NCBI GenBank assembly: GCA_015179025.1
Contig: WHUX01000063.1
Location: 221,690 to 285,689, forward strand
Reading direction: 5' to 3'
Length of the DNA: 64,000 bases
DNA from: Terfezia claveryi
Taxonomy: Eukaryota; Ascomycota; Pezizomycetes; Pezizales; Pezizaceae
A program made the position numbers and the translations under genes. Position 1 is the first letter of the stretch, and every line of letters begins with the position of its first letter. This document shows, piece by piece, positions 37,801 through 51,224 of this stretch. The notes beneath the pieces were generated by a model, which saw only the letters and a list, made by a program, of their open reading frames with translations, did not search any database and had not been told where the DNA came from.

Positions 37801-39675
37801 ACTACGAGATCTATGATAAAGAGCTGATGGCCATCATGCGAGCATTCGAAGAATGGAGGCCACATCTGGAGTCAGCCAAGGGGATCATCAAGGTATTATC
37901 TGACCATAAAAACCTTGAGTATTTTACAACTACCAAGCTGCTGAACTGACAGCAGGCCAGGTGGTTGGAATTCCTCTCTAGGTTCAACTTTAAAATCAAG
38001 TACCAGCCAGGAAAGGCTGGTGGCAAACCGGACGCCTTGACTAGGAGATCAGGTGACCTCCCTAAAGGGGGGGATGAAAGGCTAAAATCCTAAAATCAGG
38101 TAGTATTGAAGCCCGAAAACCTCAATCTGGCGGCCAATGTCCTTGCTGATATAGAAGCTGAGGCTGAGGCTGAGGCTGATATGGAAGTTGAGGCTGAGGC
38201 TGATAGGGAAGTCGACCTCCGACAACTGGTGAGACAGGCATATGAGGATGACCCCCTAGCCAAGGAAATCATCGCTGCAGTAGATTCTGGCCAGCACCGC
38301 CACCCCAAGATCTCCCTGGCTGAGTGTACTATCCAGGAAGGCCTCCTTTACTACCTCGAATGGCTCTATGTGCTGGAAGGAGAGCTGCGCCTATGAGTAA
38401 TAAAGGAACACCATGATACCTCAGCGGCAGGCCACTCGGAAGTGGCTAAAACGTTGGAATTGCTGGCCAGAGAATATATATGGATCGACTAACAGAAGGA
38501 TATGGAGTGGTATGTACGGAACTGCCATGTTTGTAAGTGTACTAAGCCCATCTGCCATACCCCATATGGCACCCTGAAGCCTCTGGATATCCCAGATCGG
38601 CTGTGGCTGCACCTGACCAGGGATTTCGTGACGGGATTGCCGGAAGACTCAGGATTCAATACCATCTTAATGGTAGTAGATCGGCTAACAAAGATGAGGC
38701 ATGTCGTACCTTGTCGGGATACCTGTTCGGCCAAGGAGTTGGCCAACCTCTACCTCAATAACGTGTTCCGGGATCACGGGCTTCCCGAATCTATTGTGTC
38801 AGACCGTGGCCCTCAGTTCACCTCAGACTTTTGGAAAGTATTCTGTGAGCTTCTGGGGATCAAAGTATGTTTATCAATGGCATATTACCCCCAGACGGAG
38901 AGCCAATCGGAGAGGATGAACACCATTATGGAGCAATACCTGCGGGCCTTTGTTTACCAGCAGGACAACTGGGTTTCATTGTTGGCAACCTGCGAATTTG
39001 CCGCCAACAACCAGTTCTTAGAATCATTGAAAATATCCCCCTTCCTGGCCAACTATGGTTGGCACCCCCAGTTCGTAGATGCCCTGACGACCCCTACAGA
39101 AGGCCAGAAATGATACCCCAGCTCAGGAGTTCACAGCTGGACTCGCTGAGCTCCACTCCACCCTAAAAGCGGAGCTGGGATAGGCGCAAGCCATGCAAGC
39201 TAAGTACGCCAATGGATCACGACTGCCAGCCCCCAGATACCAGCCAGGAGACAAGGTGTGGCTCTCTAGTCAGCACTTCCGGACAGAACGACCTTCTTGT
39301 AAGCTGGATCATAAGTTCCTGGGGCTATATGAGGTATTAGGGAATGTGGGCACTCACGCCTACCGGTTGAAGTTCTCTAAAGATATCAAACGCCACCTAG
39401 TCATTCACATTTCAGAGATTGAACCAGCCGCCAACGATCCCCTCCTTGAGCAAAAGCACCTCCCACCCCCTCCTGTAGTAATTGCAGGTAAAGAGGAGTA
39501 GGAGGTTGAGGAGGTACTGGACTCCAGAAAACGCTATAGGTGAGTTCAGTATAAGGTCAAGTGGGTAGAGGACAAGGAGACTACCTGGCAACCTACAGAG
39601 GACTTGGAGAATGCGCAGGATTTGGTTACCCTGTTCCACCAGCAATACCTCAGGAAGCCTCGCCCAGTCGATTGA
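34871..39675 (+). pseudogene. Element A gag-pol relic
   Basis: Gag pieces (coiled MGLQLEAAIHKAQQKLARAE at 34871; FGDPDLAGTATRALRALRQ) end in a zinc knuckle CIACSKGDHFIAAC near 35800. The protease has LIDCGASGIAFID near 36094. The reverse transcriptase (36660-37560) keeps [22 protein letters not shown] and the catalytic YLDD ([10 protein letters not shown]). RNase H follows ([16 protein letters not shown]). The integrase (38400-39113) has the HHCC zinc finger and core (IVSDRGPQFTSDFW, QTESQSERMN). The chromodomain near 39480-39640 has VEEVLDSRKRY...YKVKWVEDKETTWQP. The reading frame is broken mainly by TAG codons (e.g. at 37051 and 37291), each one transition from Gln or Trp, plus a few indels (about 37560). 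Confidence 0.88.
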
Positions 39676-39837
39676 GGTCGTGACTTTGCATCCTTGTTGT
39701 TTTTTCTGTTCTTGTTGTTGTTTGGAGTTGGGGTTCTTGTCCTTGCTCTTGTTGTTGTTGTTGTTTTCTATGTTAATTTTGCTGGTTATCATATCCAGGC
39801 CTTCTAGTCACTGGAGCTCCAGCCTAAGGGGGGATAG

Positions 39838-40298
39838 TATAACAACCGTGTGTTCAGTTGTCATCACCTACGATTGCAGGTGATGGGTCATTGCCATTGT
39901 TGTCTTTGTTATTACCTGTGATCGCAGGTGATGGGTTATTGTTACCTTGCTTGGCTTCCGAGATAGAAAAGCTTATTTCCCCCATTGCCCTAACCGCGTT
40001 ATGTATATATAGACCCTGTCCCTTGTACTATCGTTGGATCCCCATCCAACGTCTTGTATACCCAATACAGGACCTTGCTTCTCCCAGTACTTGTACACCT
40101 CCCTTGTGCACCTCCTTGTCTCGTGAACATCCCTGCTGCCTCCTACTACTTCCGTGTACCTCTCTCGCCCTCACCTTTGCCTCTGTCCTAGCCTTTTCCC
40201 CTAGTCACACTCGTAGTGTTCCTATATGTGTATTACCCTAGCCTTGCCCTTGCCCTAGCGTACCCCTTGGTCACTTTGTCCCCAGAGCCATCATTACA
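39838..40298 (+). repeat. Element A 3' LTR (461 bp)
   Basis: Same length as the 5' LTR. It starts TATAACAACC (TGT mutated to TAT) and ends TCATTACA. Both palindrome copies are present but degraded by C-to-T and G-to-A changes, several at CpG. Confidence 0.92.
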
Positions 40299-40463
40299 TC
40301 AATTGTGCTTCAAAAAATTTCAATAAGTTAATAATCACTAATAATTCTTTTTGAAAGGTAAGATAATTGAGTTGTACTGGATTAAATTTTCTAGAGTGGA
40401 AGTATGATGGTCTGATATACGTTAATAGTCCTTAATCTATCTATTATCCTAGTCCTATATTAC
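40299..40463 (-). pseudogene. Element R, middle fragment: RNase H centre stranded between elements A and B
   Basis: On the minus strand this 165-bp strip reads RPSYFHSRKFNPVQLNYLTF and continues QKELLVIINLLKFFEAQL. These are the RNase H residues missing between the R pieces at 52714 (ending YLVYDTSD) and 34232 (beginning RGPKF). It is trapped between the TSD of element A (TCAAT at 40299-40303) and the TSD of element B (ATTAC at 40459-40463). Confidence 0.88.
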
Positions 40464-40969
40464 TGTCATAACTGTATTCTTAGTCTTGATTTAACACTTG
40501 AACAGGCTTGTTTGGGTATTGTGCTGTTTTGACACTCGAACAGGCTTGTTGGGGTGTCATCAATGGGTGATTGTTATCTTAGCTTCCAAAATAGGAATCT
40601 CAAGAAGCTTATTCCTTCCATGGCCTTGGCCTGGAATTATATATATATATCTTTGTTTCTTCACCCTCTCATTGGATTTCCATCCAACATCTTATATACC
40701 TAATACAGGACCTTGTTTCTCTCAGTACTCATGCACCTCCCTTGTATACCTCCTTGTCTTGTGAACAGCTCTGCAGCATAGCTGCCTCTCTCTGACACAC
40801 GCAGCGATTACTTCCGTGTGTCTCTTGTCCTTGCCTCTTGCCTCCAGCTCTTGCTCTATCTCAGCCTTCCCCTAATTATATATGTAGTGCTTTTACGTAT
40901 ATCTCACCTCATTCCTATACTCACTCCAGCATACCCCTTAGTCGCCTTATTTCCAGAGCCATCATTATA
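40464..40969 (+). repeat. Element B 5' LTR
   Basis: Starts TGTCATAACTG and ends CATTATA (usual CATTACA). It contains two copies of a roughly 38-bp sub-repeat around CACTCGAACAGGCTTG near 40490-40560, and a TATATATATATC tract near 40640. Confidence 0.9.
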
Positions 40970-41099
40970 CTACATTGGATCCTTTGGACCAACTAGTATG
41001 CAGTTATGTTAGGAGCAGCTCTCCCACTACCCACTGTCAGGTTCCAGACCTAGAGAAGCTCCCTTATACCCTCAGGCCTGAATGAATTAAATGCTTTTT

Positions 41100-44000
41100 A
41101 TCAAGAAATCATCTATATCTTCAAGGCCATAGATGCCATTAGGGTCAAACTCAGCAACAGCCTAGCCATGGCTGAACGAAAGCTGAGATCCGCTGATAAA
41201 GAGATCATGGTCCTCCAGACAGATATCGACCATGTAAACCTTGCTCTAGCTAACAAATGGACTATGGTCCAAAACCTCAGCTATGCCCTAGGGAACCTCG
41301 CAATACCTGAGCAGCTAGTAGCAACAATACCGAAAGCATTCTAACTTTCCCCAAGTTCAATGGGGACCGGGTTCATCTATAAGCCTAGAAAAATACAGTC
41401 AGCCTCAAGCTAAATAGGGATTCTACCAGGTTCCTATCAGAATAACATTGACTGGCATACATTTTCGCCTTACTAGAGAGGAAAGCTTATGAACAGATCC
41501 AGCCATATCTCCTTGAAACTGAGATCAAGCTCAATGATATCTTGGCCCTTTTCACAATCCTAGATAGGGTATTCGGGGACCCCGATGCAGTTGGCACTGC
41601 TAGTAGGGCCCTTCGAGCCCTCAGGCAAAAAAACACCAATCTGTCCACTTATGTGGCAGAATTCTCGAGACTGGTGGCAGAGGTCCAATAGAATAACCAG
41701 TCCAAACTAGAGTAATTCCAAGAAGGGCTAAATGATGAAATCCAGCAGGCCATGGTCAGCCTCCCGGAAGCCAAAACCTTTGACGAATTAATTGACCAGG
41801 CTTCCCAGGTAGAATAGTGGATGTTTCGGCTCTGCAACTGCCCCCCGTTTAGGCCAGCACCCTGTCTCCTACAACCCCAGCCTCAGCAACACCATGCTAC
41901 CAAAACAGCTCAGGCCCCTACCCCTACCAATAAACCAGCACACCCATCGTTAGTGGCAAGAGGGCCCACCCCCATGGATTTATCATCAGGAAGGCCTCGA
42001 CTAACCCAGAAGAAAAGGGACTACCGCCATACTAATAAGTTGTACATGGCATACAGAAAAGGGGACCACTTTATTACAGCATGTCCCCAACAAAAAAACT
42101 GCTCCCTGGCTGCTCACGCCATCTCAGAAGCCCGGATGGAAGAAGCTGGAAAAGAGTCAGGAAAAAGGAAGTTCCTTGCCTAGTTACTGATACTAGTAAG
42201 GGACCTGCCCTAGGTTACTTATCTTTGTCCGAGTTTTTTTTGCCTATATCTATGTCTATTGATGAGTCTTACCTATTTGGTGAGCACTTCATTGTACCTA
42301 TAACTATTAAGTTCAATGATAAAACAGTGGTTATATCAGCTCTTATAGATTGTAGTACTTTAGGAATAGCATTCATTGACCAAACCTTCGTTAGTAAAAA
42401 CTCTATACCAACCTCCAAACTAAAGACCCCTCGCCTTCTTAATGTCATTAATGGCTGCCTTATCTCTTCTGAAGTGATTACCGACCTCATGTACCTGCCT
42501 AGTCCTATTGGTGATCACTCAGAAGATCTCCTAATATTTGTAACCAAGCTAAAGTATCCAATTGTCTTTGGGATCCCCTGGCTTAGAATACACAATATAT
42601 CAGTCAGCTTCGGCTCTTACACCTTGCGATTCAACAGCCCTTATTGCAAAAAACACTATAGGAATCCAAAGACTACTGTCACTAGGCTATGCGCATTACT
42701 ACCCCCGATAATCCACCCAGCCCAGATAGTATACCAGCCTATGCACATTAATACTGCCTACTCCTCAGTTACCCCTATTCCCCTCATTTCTCCTGTCCTC
42801 TTTGTCCCCCTGGCACCCCCAAAAATCCTGAATATTAGCTTTATCAGGGCAGGGGCTTTTGCTTACCTCACCAGGAAGCACAAGCTAAAGGCACATGCTC
42901 TCTCCATACATAAAGTGAACCTAGAGATTAACAAGATAAGATCTAAGGAGGAGTGGAAATCTATAGTTCCGGGAGAATACCATGAATTCATTGACCTGTT
43001 CTCAGAAAAAGCAGCAGGAAAGCTTGCCCCCCATCGACTATATGACCACATAATCCTACAGGTAGAAGGAAAGACCCTTTTTATAGACCTCTCTATAGTA
43101 TATTCTAAGTGGAACTAGAAACTTTGAAAAAGTATCTGGAGAAAAACCTCAACAAGAGCTTCATTCACTATAGCTCCTCCCTAATAGGTGCTCCTATGCT
43201 GTTCGTAAAGAAGTCAGATGGCTCTCTTTAGTTGTGTGTTGATTATTGTAGCCTGAATAAGATAACGCTCAAAAACAGATACCTCTTGCCCCTGATTCAG
43301 AAGACATTAGCCAGGCTTTCTAAGGCAAAATGGTTCACCAAATTGGATCTAAGAGGGGCATACAACCTAGTATGGATCGCCGAGGGAGAGGAATGGAAAA
43401 CAGCCTTCCGGATATGATATGGCCATTTTGAGTATAATATGATGCCTTTTAGCCTAACCAATGCATTGGCCTCTTTCCAGCACTTTATCAATGATACTCT
43501 GCAGGACTTCTTGGATGTATTCTGCATGGCTTACCTTGACAATATCCTCATTTACTTGGATTCACTGGCAGAACACAAGATCCACATCAAACAAGTACTA
43601 AAGAAACTAGAGGGAGCCAGGCTATATTTGAAGCCAGAAAAGTGCAAGTTCTATATGCAGAAGGTCAAGTATCTGGGGCTATCTATTACTATAGAAGGCA
43701 TCCAGATAGACCCTGCAAAGGTCACTACAATCCAGGAGTAGGAAACTCCAGCCAACCTTAAGGATATATAGGCTTTCCTAAGATTCACCAACTTCTATTG
43801 CCAGTTCATTCTAGGATATTCAAAGATCATGGCACTACTGATAGCATTAACTAAGACCAAGAGTATAGAAAGAGGCCAGTGCTTCAAGTGGAGTCCAAAA
43901 GCCTAGTTGGCCTTCAAAAAGCTTAAGGAAGCCTTCTACTCAGCCTCGATCCTGGCCTACTTCAATCCTGACAGTGAGTGTATCATAGAAATGGATGCCT

Positions 44001-45645
44001 CTGACTATGTCTCTGCCGGAATCCTGTCTCAGTATGTCAATAGTATTCTCCACTCAGTAGCGTATTTCTCTAAAAAGTATTCACCAGCAGAATGTAATTA
44101 TGAGATCTATAACAAAGAGTTAATAGCTATTGTATGAGCATTTGAGGAATGGAGGCCTCACCTGGAATTGGTAAAGGAGGTTATTGAGGTCCTTTCCGAC
44201 TACAAGAACCTAGAATACTTCACAACCACTAAGTTGTTGAATCGCCGGCAGGCTAGGTGGTCAGAATTCCTGTTCTGCTTTAACTTCAAGATTAGGTATT
44301 GGCCTGAAAAGGCTGGGGGCAAGCTAGATATGCTGACTAGGAGGTTAGAAGACCTCCCTAAAAGGGGGGATGAAAGGCTAAAATACTAAAATCAAATGGT
44401 ATTAAAGCCTGAAAACCTGGATCTAGTAGCCAACATCCTCACTGGAGTTGATACTGAGGCTGAGGCGAAAGCTAATGCTGAGGCCGTTGTGGAAGTTAAC
44501 CTCCAACAACAAGTAAAAAAAGCATATCAAGATGACCTCCTGGCCAAATACATCATTGTAGCAGTGGATTCCAGCCAGTATAGGCATAATAAAATCTCCC
44601 TGGCCGAGTGCAGCACCCAGGATAGTTTTCTCTACTACTTTAACCACCTCTATATACCTGTGAACAATAAACTGCACTTGAGGTTGATCAAGAAGCACCA
44701 CGATATCTTGGCCTTGAGCCATCTTGGGGTGGCTAAGATATTAGAGTTGCTGTCTAGACAATATACGTAGATTGACCAATGGAAGGAGGTGGAATGGTAT
44801 GTACGGAATTGTCATGTCTACAAGCATGCCAAACCTACCCGCCATGCTTCTTATAGTACTCTGAAGTCCCTCGAGATCCCGGATTGGCCCTGGCAACATC
44901 TGACTATGGACTTTGTAACTGGGTTGCCAGAGGACTTGGGATTCAATGCTATTCTAATGGTAGTAGACCAATTAATCAAGATGAGGCATGTGATACCCTA
45001 TCAAGATACCTGTTCTACCCCAGACCTAGCCAATCTCTATCTCAACTAGGTATTCCATTACCATGGCCTCCTCAAATCAATTGTCTCCGACTGTGGCCCC
45101 CAATTCATTTCCAACTTCTGGAAGGCCTTCTGCGAACTCCTAGGAATTAAGGTGCACTTGTTTATGGCATATCACCCCCAATCTAATAGCCAATCAGAAT
45201 GTATGAATGCTATCATAGAACAATAATTGAGAGCTTATACTAGTTACCAAAGAACAACTAGGTATCATTATTAGCCACCTTCGAATTCTCTGCCAATAAT
45301 CAATTCTCTGAGACTCTGAAGACCTTCCCATTCTTGGCTAATTATAGATAGTACCCTCATTTCATAGACTTACTGGCACCTCTGCACAAGGCTAAGAAGA
45401 ACACCCCAGCTAAGGAGTTCACCACAGAGATTGCTGAGTTGTACTCCACCCTAAAAACCAAGTTAGGATATGCCCAAGCTAGACAATCTAAGTATGCCAA
45501 TAGGTCAAGTCTACGTGTACTGAGGTACGAGCTTGGAGACAAAGTGTGGCTATCTAGCAGACACCTCTGGACAGAATGGCCCTTCTATAAGCTGGACCAT
45601 AAGTTCCTAGGTCTCTATGAGTTGTTAGCAGCCATGGGCACTCAC
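41100..45645 (+). pseudogene. Element B gag-pol relic (5' part, up to the element C insertion)
   Basis: Same domain order as A and C. Gag has a degenerate knuckle near 42040-42110 (YMAYRKGDHFITACP, first Cys lost). The protease active site is changed (LIDCSTLGIAFID). The reverse transcriptase at 43200-43740 has AYLDNILIYLD where A and C have [10 protein letters not shown], so one catalytic Asp is replaced by Asn. RNase H and integrase follow to 45640. Many stops are single transitions from Gln/Trp/Arg codons. The frame ends inside the chromodomain at GTH, where element C begins; the remaining codons lie at 51753-52070. Confidence 0.85.
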
Positions 45646-46129
45646 TGTCACAACCGTGTTCTTCATCTTGATTTGACACTCGAACAGGCTTGTTCGGGTG
45701 TCGTCGATGGGTGATTGTTATCTTAGCTTCCGAGATAGAAATCTCGGGAAGCTTATTCCTTCCACGGCCTTGGCCTGGAATCATGTATATATATCTTCGT
45801 TTCTCCGCCCTCTCGTTGGATCCCATCCAACGTCTTGTATACCCAATACAGGACCTTGCTTCCCCCAGCGCTTGTGCACCTCCCTTATGTACATCCTTGT
45901 CTCGAACAAACAACTCTGCAGTACAGCTGCCTCCCTTGACACACGCGGCAACTGCCTCCGTATGTCTCGTGTCACTTGCCCTCTGCCTCTCTCTGCCTCT
46001 TGCCTCTTGCCCTTGCCCCATCTCAGTCTTCCCCTGGTCACACACGTAGCGCTCCTACGTGTGCGATTGCCCCTTGCCACTTCCCCGGCGTACCCCTTGG
46101 TCGCCTTGTCCCCCAGAGCCCTCGTTACA
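45646..46129 (+). repeat. Element C 5' LTR
   Basis: Starts TGTCACAACCG and ends CTCGTTACA. It has a single copy of the GACACTCGAACAGGCTTG sub-repeat, whereas the 3' LTR has two. Confidence 0.93.
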
Positions 46130-46160
46130 CTACGTTGGATCTTTCAGACCAACCGGTACG

Positions 46161-47280
46161 ATGTCCGCGAGCATTCCACTACCCACCGATAGATTCGCAG
46201 CCTGGAGGGCGACTCCGATTCCATCAGACCCACAGAACTATCAGCATACCGAAGAACTGTGATCGAAATATTCACAGAGACTTATGCCATTGGCGAACAA
46301 CAAGGAGCGGACCTTCAGAAAGCCGAAAAGCGAATCCGAGAAGCTGAAGACGAAATAACCCTCCTTCGAGAAGATGCAGCAGAGGACAGGATAACCATCC
46401 GGAGACTGACTCATACCTTGGACCTGGCCGACGGTCCAAAGAACCAGAAAACACATGACCTACCAACCCCGCTCAAGTTTAATGGGGACCGGGGCCGGTT
46501 ACGAGCATGGAAGAACTCTGTGCAAATAAAACTCTCTGGGGACTCAGCGAAGTTCCCCACTGTCCACCACCAGCTCTCATACGTCTATGGCCTCCTGGAG
46601 GGTAAGGCCATGGACTAGGTACAGCTCTTCGTCAAGGCAACGGGGATTGATCTGGTAGATATCCCAGCACTAATGGCAATCTTGGACCGAGTCTTCGGGG
46701 ACCCAAATCCTAAAGGAACCGCCAGCAGGGCCCTGCGAGACCTCAAGCAAAAACACAACGAACTGTCAACCTATGTTGCCGAGTTCTCCAGGCTGGCAGT
46801 AGAGCTCAATTGGAATGACGAAGCCAAGCTCAACCAGTTCAAAGACGGGCTTACCTTCGAGCTGAAAAAGGCTCTGGTCTACTGCCTACCGACCAAGACT
46901 CTGGAGGAACTTATTGAGCAAGCTAGCTGGGTGGAACAGCAGACAGCGGCACTAAGAGCCCCCTAAAAGACACTCCCACCTCGACTCCCCGTACCCCCTT
47001 TCCGATAGCACGCACCCAACCCACACCGGTCAACAAGCCTGCACACCCCTCCCTGGTAGCGGGTGGGCTGCCCCCATGGACCTGTCAGTAGGTAGACCTC
47101 GTCTTACCTAGGAGGAAAGGGACCGTCGCCCACTCAGGGTTTGTGCATTGCATGCGGAAAGGGGGACCATTTCATCGCAGCGTGTTCCCTCCGAAAAAAC
47201 CGTTCGATGGCCGCCCATGCCATCTCCGAATCCAGGATCGAAGAGGTGGATGAGTCGGGAAAAGCGGAGTCCCTTGCCTA
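46161..47280 (+). pseudogene. Element C gag
   Basis: The ATG at 46161 begins MSASIPLPTDRFAAWRATPI. A frame change near 46259 leads into a coiled segment (KAEKRIREAEDEITLLRE), then the capsid-like part TPLKFNGDRGRLRAWKNSVQ. A TAG at 46616-46618 sits where Gln is expected (MD*VQLF). RALRDLKQKHNELSTYVAEF and the zinc knuckle CIACGKGDHFIAAC (near 47142-47186) follow. So the gag is broken by one C-to-T nonsense change and at least two frame changes. Confidence 0.85.
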
Positions 47281-47307
47281 GTTGCTGACACTAGCAAGGG
47301 ACCTATT

Positions 47308-50300
47308 TTGGGTCATTTATCTTTGTCTGTGTTTTCTTTGCCTACATCTATGTCTGTTGATGAGTCTCGCCTGTTTGGCGAGCACTTCGTTGTACCTATA
47401 ACTGTCAAGTTCAATGATAAAATAGTGGTTACATTAGCTCTCATAGATTGTGGTGCTTCAGGAATAGCATTCATTGACCAGACCTTCGTCAGTAGAAACT
47501 CTATACCAACCTCCAAGCTAAAAACCCCCCGCCTTCTTGATGTCATTGACGGCCGCCCTATCTCTTCTGGGGCGATTACCGACCTCGCATGCCTGCCCAG
47601 CGCCATGGGTGATCACTCGGAAGATCTCCTAATGTTCGTGACAAAGCTCAAATACCCGATTGTACTCGGAATCCCGTGGCTGAGAATGCATGATGTATCA
47701 GTCAGCTTCGGCTCTTATACCCTGTAGTTCAACAGCCAGTATTGCAAAAAGCACTGTGGGAATCCGAGGGCTACCGTTACTGGGCTGTGTGCCTTACCAC
47801 CCCCGATAATGCACCCGATCCAGGTGGCACACCTGTCTGCGCACATCGATGCCAATTCCCCTGTTCCCCCTGTCCCCCCGTGCCCCCTGTCCCTCCCGCA
47901 TCTCCTGGCTCTCCTGGTTCCCCAAAGTCCCTCAACATTAGCTTTATCGGGGCAGGGGCTTTCGCTTACCTCACCAGGAGGCACAAGCTGAAGGCTCATG
48001 CTCTGTCCATACATGAGGTAAATCTGGAGATTGGTAAGACCCGGTCGAAGGAGGAGTGGAAGTCCATGGTCACGGACGAATACTACGAATTCATCACCTG
48101 TTCTCGGAAAAGGCCGCAGAAAAACTCGCACCCCACCGGCCATATGACCACACGATTCCGCTGATAGAGGGTAAAACCCCTCCCTATGGGCCCCTCTACG
48201 GAATGTCCCGGTTGGAGCTGGAAGCTTTGAAGAAATACTTAGGAGGAAAACCTCAACAAGAGCTTCATTCGCCACAGCTTCTCACCAGCGGTGCCCCAGT
48301 GCTTTTCGTGAAGAAATCAGACGGCTCTCTCCAGTTGTGTGTCGATTACCGGGGCCTAAACGAGATAACGGTCAAAAACAGGTACCCCCTACCCCTAATC
48401 CAGGAGACATTAGCCAGGCTTTCCAAGGCAAAATGGTTCACCAAATTGGACTTGAGAGGGGCGTACAACCTGGTACGGATCGCTGAGGGGGAGGAGTGGA
48501 AAACTGCCTTCCGGACACGTTACGGCCACTTCGAGTACAACTCATGCCCTTCGGCTTGACCAATGCCCCAGCCTCTTTCCAACACTTTATTAACGACACT
48601 CTGCGAGACTTCCTGGACGTGTTCTGCACGGCTTACCTCGATGATATCTTGATCTATTCAGATACTCTGGCAGAGCACAAAATCCATGTCAGGCAAGTCT
48701 TGGAGAAGCTGGAGCAGGCTGGGCTGTACCTTAAGCCTGAAAAATGCAATTCCACGTCCAAGAGGTGAAGTACCTAGGCTTGATCATAACCACGGAAGGT
48801 ATTAGGATGGACCCCGCTAAAGTTGCTGCAATCCAAGAGTGGGAAACCCCAGCCAATTTGAAGGATGTGCAGGCCTTCCTAGGATTTGCCAACTTCTACC
48901 GCCGATTTATCCTGGGATACTCAAGAATCGCGGCACCCCTGATGGCCTTGACGAAAACGAAGGTAGAAGCTGGCTCACACCTGACAAAAAGGGCCTTCCA
49001 CTGGAATCCAGAAGCCCAATCCGCCTTCCAGAACCTCAAGGAAGCCTTCTGCTCAGCCCCAATCCTGGCCCATTTTGACCCTGATAGCGAGTGCATCGTG
49101 GAAACGGACGCCTCCGACTATGTCTCCGCGGAATCCTGTCCCAGTATGTCATGGAGTCCTCACCAGTGGCCTATTTCTCCAAAAAGCACTCCCCGGCGGA
49201 GTGTAATTACGAAATCTATGATAAGGAGTTAATGGCCATTGTGCGAGCATTCGAGGAATGGAGACCACACTGGAATCGGCAAAGGGGGTTATCGAGGTCC
49301 TCTCTGACCATAAGAACCTAGAGTACTTCACAACCACCAAATTGCTAAATCGCCGACAGGCAGGTGGTCGGAATTCCTCTCTCGGTTTAACTTCAAGATA
49401 AGGTATCGGCCGGAAAGGCTGGGGTAAGCTGGATGCACTGACCAGGAGATCAGGAGATCTCCCTAAAGGGGGGATGAAAGGCTGAAGTATCAGAATCAGG
49501 TGGTACTGAAACCTGAAAATCTCGACCTGGCGGCCAATACCCTTGCTGAAGCTAGGGCTGAGGCTGACCTCCGACAACTAGTGAGACAGGCATACAAGGA
49601 CGACCCCCTGGCCAAAGAAATTATCACCGCAGTGGATTCTGGCCAGCGCCGCCACCCAAGATCTCCCTAGCCGAGTGTACCATCCAGGAAGGCCTCCTCT
49701 ACCACCTCGAACGGCTGTATGTGCCGGAAGGAGAGCTGCGCCTTCGATTGATAAAGGAACACCATGACAGCCTGGTTGCAAGTCACCCTGGAGTGGCCAA
49801 AATGTTAGAGCTTCTGGCCAGGGAATACACATGGATTGACCAACGGAAGGACGTAGAGCGGTACATACGGAACTGCCACATTTGCAAGCATGCTAAGCCT
49901 GTCCACCATGCCCCGTATGGGACCCTGAAACCTCTGGATATCCCTGATCGGCCATGGCTGCACCTGACTATGGACTTCGTGACAGGGTTGCCAGAAGATT
50001 CGGGGTTCAATGCCATCTTGATGGTGGTAGATCGGTTGACGAAAATGAGGCATGTTATACCTTGCCGGGACACCTGCTCCACCCCAGAGTTAGCCAATCT
50101 CTACCTCAATAATGTATTCCGATATCACGGCCTCCCCGAATCCATCGTATCCGACCGCGGCCCTCAGTTCACCTCAGAATTCTGGCAAGCCTTCTGCAAG
50201 CTATTGGGGATCAAAGTGCGTTTGTCAACCGCATACCACCCCCAGACGGATAGCCAATCAGAGAGGATGAATGCCATTATGGAGCAATATCTGCGGGCCT

Positions 50301-51010
50301 TTGTTGACTACCAGCAGGATAACTGGGTTTCGTTACTAGCCACCTGCGAATTCGCCGCGAACAACCAGTTCTCGGAATCCTCCAAAACCTCGCCTTTCCT
50401 GGCTAACTACAGTTGGCACCCCCGGTTCGTAGATGCCCTAGCGCCCCTGCAAAAAGCCAAAAAAGATGCCCCGGCCAAGGAGTTCGCAGCTGGGATTGCT
50501 GAGCTCCACTCTACCCTGAAAGCTGAGCTGGGATATGCACAAGCTAGGCAAGCCGAGTATGCTAACGGATCACGGTTACCAGCCCTCAGATATCAACCAG
50601 GGGACAAGGTGTGGCTCTCCAGCCGGCACTTCCGGACAGAACGGCCATCTCGCAAGCTCGACCACAAGTTCCTGGGTCCATTCGAGGTTTGGCTGCTGTG
50701 GGCACTCACGCCTACCGATTGAGGTTCCCCAAGGACATCAAACGCCATCCGGTTTTACACGTATCGGAAATTGAGCCAGCGGCTGACGATCCCCTCCCAG
50801 GGCAGAAACACCCCCCACCCCCTCCAGTGGTTATCGAAGGTGAAGAGGAATGGGAGGTGGAGGAAGTGCTGGACTCGTGAAAGAGGTATGGGCATCTGCA
50901 GTACAAGGTTAAATGGGTAGGGGACGAGGAGGCTACCTGGCAACCCGCTGAGGACCTGGAAAATGCTCAGGATCTGGTCTCCCTGTTCCATCAGCGATAC
51001 CGAGGAAGCC
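47308..51010 (+). pseudogene. Element C pol (protease, RT, RNase H, integrase, chromodomain)
   Basis: The protease with LIDCGASGIAFID ends at a TAG (47725-47727) where element A has CAG. The RT at 48050-48760 keeps [22 protein letters not shown] and YLDDILIYS. RNase H lies about 49090-49400. The integrase (49721-50722) is the longest intact frame: zinc finger H..H..CHICKH, LTMDFVTGLP, IVSDRGPQFTSEFW and QTDSQSERMN, giving the DDE triad. A chromodomain (EEWEVEEVLDS.KRYGHLQYKVKWVG) ends near 51000. Relative to A the main defects are single-base deletions, many in homopolymers (e.g. GAATTCATCACC near 48090, TCCGCGGAATCC near 49125). Chromodomains of this class target insertion to heterochromatin. 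Confidence 0.88.
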
Positions 51011-51224
51011 CCGTCCGGTTGAGTGATCTCCCATGTCTGAGTTGGGGTTCCTGTCCTTGTTCTTGTTGTTGTTGTCTCTGTTATCACCTGCGACGCAGGT
51101 GATGGGTCTTTGTTGTTTGGAGTTGGGGTTCTCGTTCTTGCACTTGTTGTTGTTTCCTGTGTTGATTTTGCCAGTTGCTGTGCCCAGGCCTCCGTCACTG
51201 GAGCTCCACCCTAAAGGGGAATAG

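Larger units (their letters stand above)
34233..40298 (+). mobile_element. Element A: full-length but dead Ty3/gypsy chromovirus, 6.07 kb
   Basis: Bounded by two 461-bp LTRs (34233-34693 and 39838-40298) and a perfect 5-bp target-site duplication TCAAT (34228-34232 and 40299-40303). It inserted into the RNase H region of element R. The internal order is gag, protease, reverse transcriptase, RNase H, integrase, chromodomain. A purine tract (AAGGGGGGATAG) precedes the 3' LTR. A block conserved among A, B and C just after the 5' LTR (TTGGATC....GACCAAC) is the likely primer-binding region; I did not match it to a tRNA. LTR differences are mainly C/T and G/A. Confidence 0.93.
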
